From Pirellulales bacterium (GTDB lineage: Bacteria; Planctomycetota; Planctomycetia; Pirellulales; Thermoguttaceae), in contig JAUWHT010000072.1 in NCBI GenBank assembly GCA_030605745.1, positions 1 to 8,063 on the forward strand: a stretch of DNA of 8,063 bases. The letters run 5' to 3'. Of the stretch, positions 5,480 through 8,063 are shown in pieces (the stretch's first letter is position 1; each line of letters opens with the position of its first letter). The notes below the pieces were generated by a model, which saw only the letters and a list, made by a program, of their open reading frames with translations, was not told the origin of the DNA and searched no databases. Position numbers and translations under genes: made by a program.

Positions 5480-6868
5480 ATGTCCGAGTCTGCCTCGCCC
5501 GATGATTCCAGCCGACCGGCCGCTCCCGAGCGACAGCTTACGCTGTTCGACTCGAGCTGCATCATCGTGGGGATCATCATCGGGGCCGGCATCTACGAAA
5601 CCAGTCCGCTCGTGGCCGGCAACGTATCGGGTGCCGGGTGGCTGATCGGTGTTTGGCTGCTGGGCGGGCTGCTTTCCCTGATCGGGGCCCTGTGCTATGC
5701 CGAGCTTGCCACCGCTTACCCGAAGGAAGGAGGCGACTACGTCTATCTTACCCGGGCCTTTGGTCGAGCACCCGGGTTCCTGTTTGCTTGGGCCCAGCTT
5801 TGGGTCGTGCGGCCCGGCTCGATCGGTGCTATGGCCTACGTTTTCGCCCGATATGCCAACCAACTCTGGCCGCTGGGCGAAGACGACCGCCGGTTAACCG
5901 CATTGATGGGATATGCGGTGGCCGCGGTGGTGGTCCTGACCGGTATCAACATCCTGGGCGTGCGCGAAGGAAAGTGGACTCAGAACGTGCTGACCACTAC
6001 CAAAGTGCTGGGGCTGGTGGCGATTTGCGTTGCCGGGTTGTGCTTCAGCGCCGCCGAGGTGCTACCTGTGCCTGCCGCAGAAGCCGCCGGCGGCACGGAG
6101 TTCGATCTGGCCAGGTTCGGCTTCGCGATGATCCTCGTTCTGTTCACCTACGGCGGCTGGAACGAAATGGCCTACGTCGGCGCCGAAGTCCGCAACCCCA
6201 ACAAGAACATCCTCAGGGCACTGGTGCTGGGCACGCTGGCCGTGATGGTAATCTACCTGCTGGTCACCCTGGCCTTCGTACACGCGTTGGGACTGGAGGG
6301 AATACGCAACTCGCATGCCGTGGCCTCCGACATGCTCCAGCTCGGACTGGGCGATTGGGGCGTGAGGATCATCAGCCTGTTGATTTGCATCTCGGCCCTG
6401 GGGGCAATCAACGGACAGATCTTCACCGGCGCCCGAATCTATTACGCCATGGGTACCGAGCACCGGCTGTACGCCTGGCTGGGACACTGGAGCCCCCGGC
6501 TGGGTACACCCGTCTGCTCGCTGGTGATCCAGGCCGTGATTACCCTGGTGTTGGTCGTCGGATTCGGGTTGCTCACCGACGGCGCCTTTCAGAGCATGAT
6601 CGAGTTCACCACGCCGATTGTGTGGATATTTTTTCTGCTGGTCGGCATCTCGTTGTTCGTGCTGCGGTATCGGGAGCCGGACACGCCGCGACCGTATCGC
6701 GTGCCCTGGTATCCGATTACCCCGATTCTGTTTTGCCTTTCCAGCCTGTTCATGCTCTACGCCAGCCTGGCTTACACCGTCAAGCAGGGCAGCCATCAAC
6801 CGGTCTGGGCAGTGGTCATCATGTTAGTCGGTGTCGCCTTGAGCTTTTACCGTCCGAGACCTATTTAG
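5480..6868 (+). CDS. APC-superfamily amino-acid permease, 462 residues
   Basis: ATG at 5480, preceded by GAAGG a few bases upstream; TAG at 6866-6868. The protein has about 12 hydrophobic segments and the usual length for the amino acid-polyamine-organocation superfamily (AA_permease_2 type). The first membrane helix carries the hallmark unwound motif IIVGIIIGAGIYE (residues 28-40), and residues 73-90 (YAELATAYPKEGGDYVYL) match the conserved loop after helix 2. TTTKVLGLV (172-180) and FTYGGWNEM are also typical. It should import or exchange amino acids across the inner membrane; the substrate cannot be read from the sequence. It is divergent from infA, and a double hairpin and a heptad repeat fill the gap. 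I see no clear promoter in front of it. The short polar N-terminus (residues 1-20) is unremarkable. Confidence 0.93.
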   Translation: MSESASPDDSSRPAAPERQLTLFDSSCIIVGIIIGAGIYETSPLVAGNVSGAGWLIGVWLLGGLLSLIGALCYAELATAYPKEGGDYVYLTRAFGRAPGFLFAWAQLWVVRPGSIGAMAYVFARYANQLWPLGEDDRRLTALMGYAVAAVVVLTGINILGVREGKWTQNVLTTTKVLGLVAICVAGLCFSAAEVLPVPAAEAAGGTEFDLARFGFAMILVLFTYGGWNEMAYVGAEVRNPNKNILRALVLGTLAVMVIYLLVTLAFVHALGLEGIRNSHAVASDMLQLGLGDWGVRIISLLICISALGAINGQIFTGARIYYAMGTEHRLYAWLGHWSPRLGTPVCSLVIQAVITLVLVVGFGLLTDGAFQSMIEFTTPIVWIFFLLVGISLFVLRYREPDTPRPYRVPWYPITPILFCLSSLFMLYASLAYTVKQGSHQPVWAVVIMLVGVALSFYRPRPI

Positions 6869-6892
6869 GGTTAGGACCCGCGCACAAATAAC

Positions 6893-7000
6893 TTGTACGA
6901 ATTCCACCAAGAGTGGCACGTCCCTGAGCGCAGTGAAGGGCGTGTTTGGGGCACTTTGCCACGCCCTTCGTTCCTCAGGGCGTGCCACCAATTTGTACAG
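6893..7000. repeat. Long inverted repeat between convergent genes
   Basis: The core arms 6914-6944 and 6960-6987 pair almost throughout (TGGCACG with CGTGCCA, CCCTGAG with CTCAGGG, GAAGGGCGTG with CACGCCCTTC) around a 15-nt loop. Outer arms TGTACGAATT (6893-6902) and AATTTGTACA (6991-7000) extend the symmetry, with an 8-nt asymmetry on the left. The left arm holds CCCTGAGCGCAGTGAAGGG, resembling a REP-like word common in several bacterial phyla. It lies between the stop codons of the permease and the membrane protein, so it could also terminate transcription from both sides. Confidence 0.8.
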
Positions 7001-7027
7001 CTTATTCTTAGCCGCCAGGCTTGCCCG

Positions 7028-7327
7028 TCAACGGAAGGCGTAGACCACCCGATAGAGGATCAGCAGCAAGAACGCCCCGGCGGTGGCTGCCAGGAATCCC
7101 ACGGGGCTGATAGGGTTCAGTTGGCGACCGCCCGGAAAAAGCGACAGCACCAGCAGCCCGATCATGCTCCCCGCGATACCCAACAACAGCGGGGACATCG
7201 ACCCGGACGGATGACGCATCGGCAGAACCACCTTGGCCGCCAACCCGGCCAAGGCCCCGAAACCCACCCAAATCAGCACCACGTTGACCCAATGCTGGGC
7301 GGTCTGCGATAGTTCCAGTTCGGACAT
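7028..7327 (-). CDS. Small membrane protein, GlsB/YeaQ/YmgE (transglycosylase-associated) type
   Basis: With ATG at 7325-7327 and TGA at 7028-7030 it has 99 residues and three hydrophobic segments: about 13-35 (VNVVLIWVGFGALAGLAAKV), 45-64 (SPLLLGIAGSMIGLLVLSLF) and 74-96. The Gly-rich helices, the GxxAGxxAK motif in the first and the LLLGIAGSMIG motif in the second fit PF04226, a family of small inner-membrane stress-related proteins of unclear biochemistry. The stop is convergent with the permease gene. The start is uncertain: the ATG has no Shine-Dalgarno sequence close by, and a GGAGGGGG lies 39 nt upstream beyond a heptad repeat; a TTG at 7354 in the repeat would add 9 residues. Confidence 0.72.
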   Translation of the reverse strand: MSELELSQTAQHWVNVVLIWVGFGALAGLAAKVVLPMRHPSGSMSPLLLGIAGSMIGLLVLSLFPGGRQLNPISPVGFLAATAGAFLLLILYRVVYAFR

Positions 7328-7338
7328 GAGTTCATACA

Positions 7339-7366
7339 AATTTGCAATTCTCAATTTGCAATGAAT
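7339..7366. repeat. Heptad tandem repeat, four 7-bp units
   Basis: Units AATTTGC, AATTCTC, AATTTGC, AATGAAT follow one another in register; the two AATTTGC copies extend to a 10-bp direct repeat, AATTTGCAAT (7339-7348 and 7353-7362). It lies in the leader of the membrane-protein gene, exactly between GGAGGGGG (7367-7374, minus strand) and the ATG at 7327. Same period as the tract at 5343-5384, different sequence. Confidence 0.65.
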
Positions 7367-7392
7367 CCCCCTCCGCTGCTGACGCCCAAGGG

Positions 7393-7410
7393 GTACCGCA
7401 CCGGCGGTAC
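7393..7410. other. 7-bp perfect stem with 4-nt loop
   Basis: GTACCGC (7393-7399) pairs with GCGGTAC (7404-7410). It lies upstream of the membrane-protein gene and downstream of the lipoprotein gene on the minus strand. No T-run follows; it may be an operator or a weak terminator. The rest of 7328-7540 shows no gene; GACGCCC recurs at 7381-7387 and 7422-7428. Confidence 0.4.
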
Positions 7411-7540
7411 TACACTACTCGGACGCCCGCAACGAAGGGCGCCGTCCCCCCTGACGCGCCCGACACCGGCTTGATACGGTTGTCGGTCGTCATTCGGCGG
7501 GTAGTCAACATGTCAGCGTTGCAGCGCCTGTTCCTGACTG

Positions 7541-7747
7541 TTATTGTTTCAGCGCGGCCGCTTCCCGGGCGAGCTTGAATTCAGGTCCCGGCGGGAAGTA
7601 CTGGACATCATCGGACATGTAGTACGGGCTGGGCATGGTCTGACCGCCGACGTCCACCTGGCAGCCCGTTACGGCGACAATACCCAACAGCCCCAGTCCG
7701 AGCAGGACCAATCGCAGCGGGCGTTGTTGGTTGCAAAGGCCCCTCAT
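7541..7747 (-). CDS. Small lipoprotein, 68 residues
   Basis: ATG at 7745-7747 with GGAGG about 6 nt upstream; TAA at 7541-7543. Residues 1-29 are a lipoprotein signal: a basic N-terminus (Arg-rich to residue 12), a Leu-rich core LVLLGLGLLGIVAV, and the lipobox VTGC with Cys29 as the lipidated residue. The mature part is only 40 residues: QVDVGGQTMPSPYYMSDDVQ (30-49), then YFPPGPEFKLAREAAALKQ, with a Tyr/Pro-rich strand-like part and an amphipathic helix at the end. This wording looks familiar from planctomycete genomes, but I know no function. It should be anchored to a membrane, most likely facing the periplasm. It probably has its own transcription unit; I see no convincing promoter upstream. 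Confidence 0.82.
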   Translation of the reverse strand: MRGLCNQQRPLRLVLLGLGLLGIVAVTGCQVDVGGQTMPSPYYMSDDVQYFPPGPEFKLAREAAALKQ

Positions 7748-8063
7748 GGGCTACCTCCGTGTGATCTGTGTCTTCGCATTTTGCGCATCCCACCCAAACC
7801 CCTGTGCACGTAGATTCACCCCAGCCGGCATAATCGCCATGACCATTATCGTCATCACTGATGGGGGAACTTTAGTCGTGTAGCGGCCTGGCTTGCCCGG
7901 CGCGTTGGGTTCCTCGGCCGTCGACGCGCCGGGCAAGCCCGATTTTCCGCAGGTTGTTTTTTCTGCTAAGACGATGGCAGTTGGGAACTGGGCGGCCGGG
8001 GCGAAAAAAAGGTTGAAAATCCGATAAATGTTAAAATAGGTAAACTTGCGCTGTGGAGCCTTT
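7748..8063. other. Gene-poor right end of the window
   Basis: I see no convincing gene here. It holds the upstream region of the lipoprotein gene, with two weak -10-like words on the minus strand (GATAAT and GATTAT near 7830-7850) lacking good -35 partners. It also holds the stem-loop at 7890-7939 and an AT-rich stretch (8013-8045). In that stretch TTGAAA is followed after 18 nt by TAGGTA, a poor candidate for a plus-strand promoter of a gene beyond the window. Confidence 0.6.
7890..7939. repeat. Perfect 16-bp inverted repeat with 18-nt loop
   Basis: GGCTTGCCCGGCGCGT (7890-7905) and ACGCGCCGGGCAAGCC (7924-7939) pair without mismatch. GGCTTGCCCG also occurs at 7018-7027, directly after the membrane-protein stop codon, preceded there by TTAGCCGCC. 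A TTTT lies 3 nt beyond the right arm, so it might end a plus-strand transcript, but no plus-strand gene precedes it. I favour a dispersed repeat. Confidence 0.8.

Noticed and set aside
6062..6799. 245-codon frame on the minus strand opposite the permease
   Set aside because: His/Gln/Asp-rich antisense shadow with no domain and no ribosome binding site that I can see.
5638..6891. 417-codon open frame overlapping the permease in another plus frame
   Set aside because: Arg-rich shadow of a G/C-rich membrane-protein gene; the permease frame has clear APC motifs.
7751..7936. 61-codon minus-strand frame upstream of the lipoprotein
   Set aside because: It begins inside the arm of the 16-bp hairpin, has no ribosome binding site and reads as non-protein-like sequence.
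7890..7962. Rho-independent terminator at the right end
   Set aside because: The stem is strong but the loop is 18 nt, the nearest T-runs are short or 17 nt away, and no plus-strand gene precedes it.
8013..8042. Plus-strand promoter near the right edge (TTGAAA-18-TAGGTA)
   Set aside because: Poor -10 match and no visible gene downstream inside the window.

Overview
The window looks like a chromosomal fragment of a planctomycete, probably Pirellulales-like. This is an inference from gene content: a secreted DUF1080 (3-keto-disaccharide hydrolase type) protein, a large exported glycoside-hydrolase-like protein, a short lipoprotein, a bacterial IF-1 with typical planctomycete wording, moderately high GC, and intergenic spaces loaded with imperfect hairpins and heptad repeats. 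There are no rRNA or tRNA genes, no CRISPR array, no transposase and no phage genes.

Layout. 1-573 (minus) is the N-terminal 191 codons of an exported protein of unknown function that runs off the left edge. 574-1117 holds a dispersed hairpin, one probable small cytoplasmic protein (772-1023, minus) and two doubtful mini-ORFs. 1118-3987 (minus) is a two-gene unit of an exported lectin/CBM-like protein followed 29 nt later by a 732-residue glycoside-hydrolase-like protein. Upstream of it is a textbook sigma-70 promoter (TTGACA-17-TAGAAT, 4113-4141) and a leader of about 120 nt with a hairpin, a tandem repeat and a possible near-leaderless 33-codon ORF. 4299-5261 (minus) is infA (translation initiation factor IF-1) followed 12 nt later by the DUF1080 gene, behind a second strong promoter (TTGACA-16-TAGAAT, 5300-5327).

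5480-6868 (plus) is an APC-superfamily amino-acid permease, divergent from infA. It converges on a small membrane protein of the GlsB/YeaQ/YmgE (transglycosylase-associated) type at 7028-7327 (minus), with a long inverted repeat between the two stops. 7541-7747 (minus) is a small lipoprotein. The last 316 bases carry no convincing gene, only a 16-bp perfect stem-loop.

How the parts work together. The three exported proteins between 1118 and 5027 plausibly act on carbohydrate outside the cytoplasm, but substrate and chemistry cannot be read from the sequence. The permease, the membrane protein and the lipoprotein show no functional link to them. The most noteworthy features are the leader of the carbohydrate unit, the infA-DUF1080 pairing, and the intergenic repeats: a double 9-3-9 hairpin, heptad tracts (one lying between a Shine-Dalgarno-like sequence and a start codon), and further hairpins sharing short words. 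I do not see a clear new defence or mobile system.
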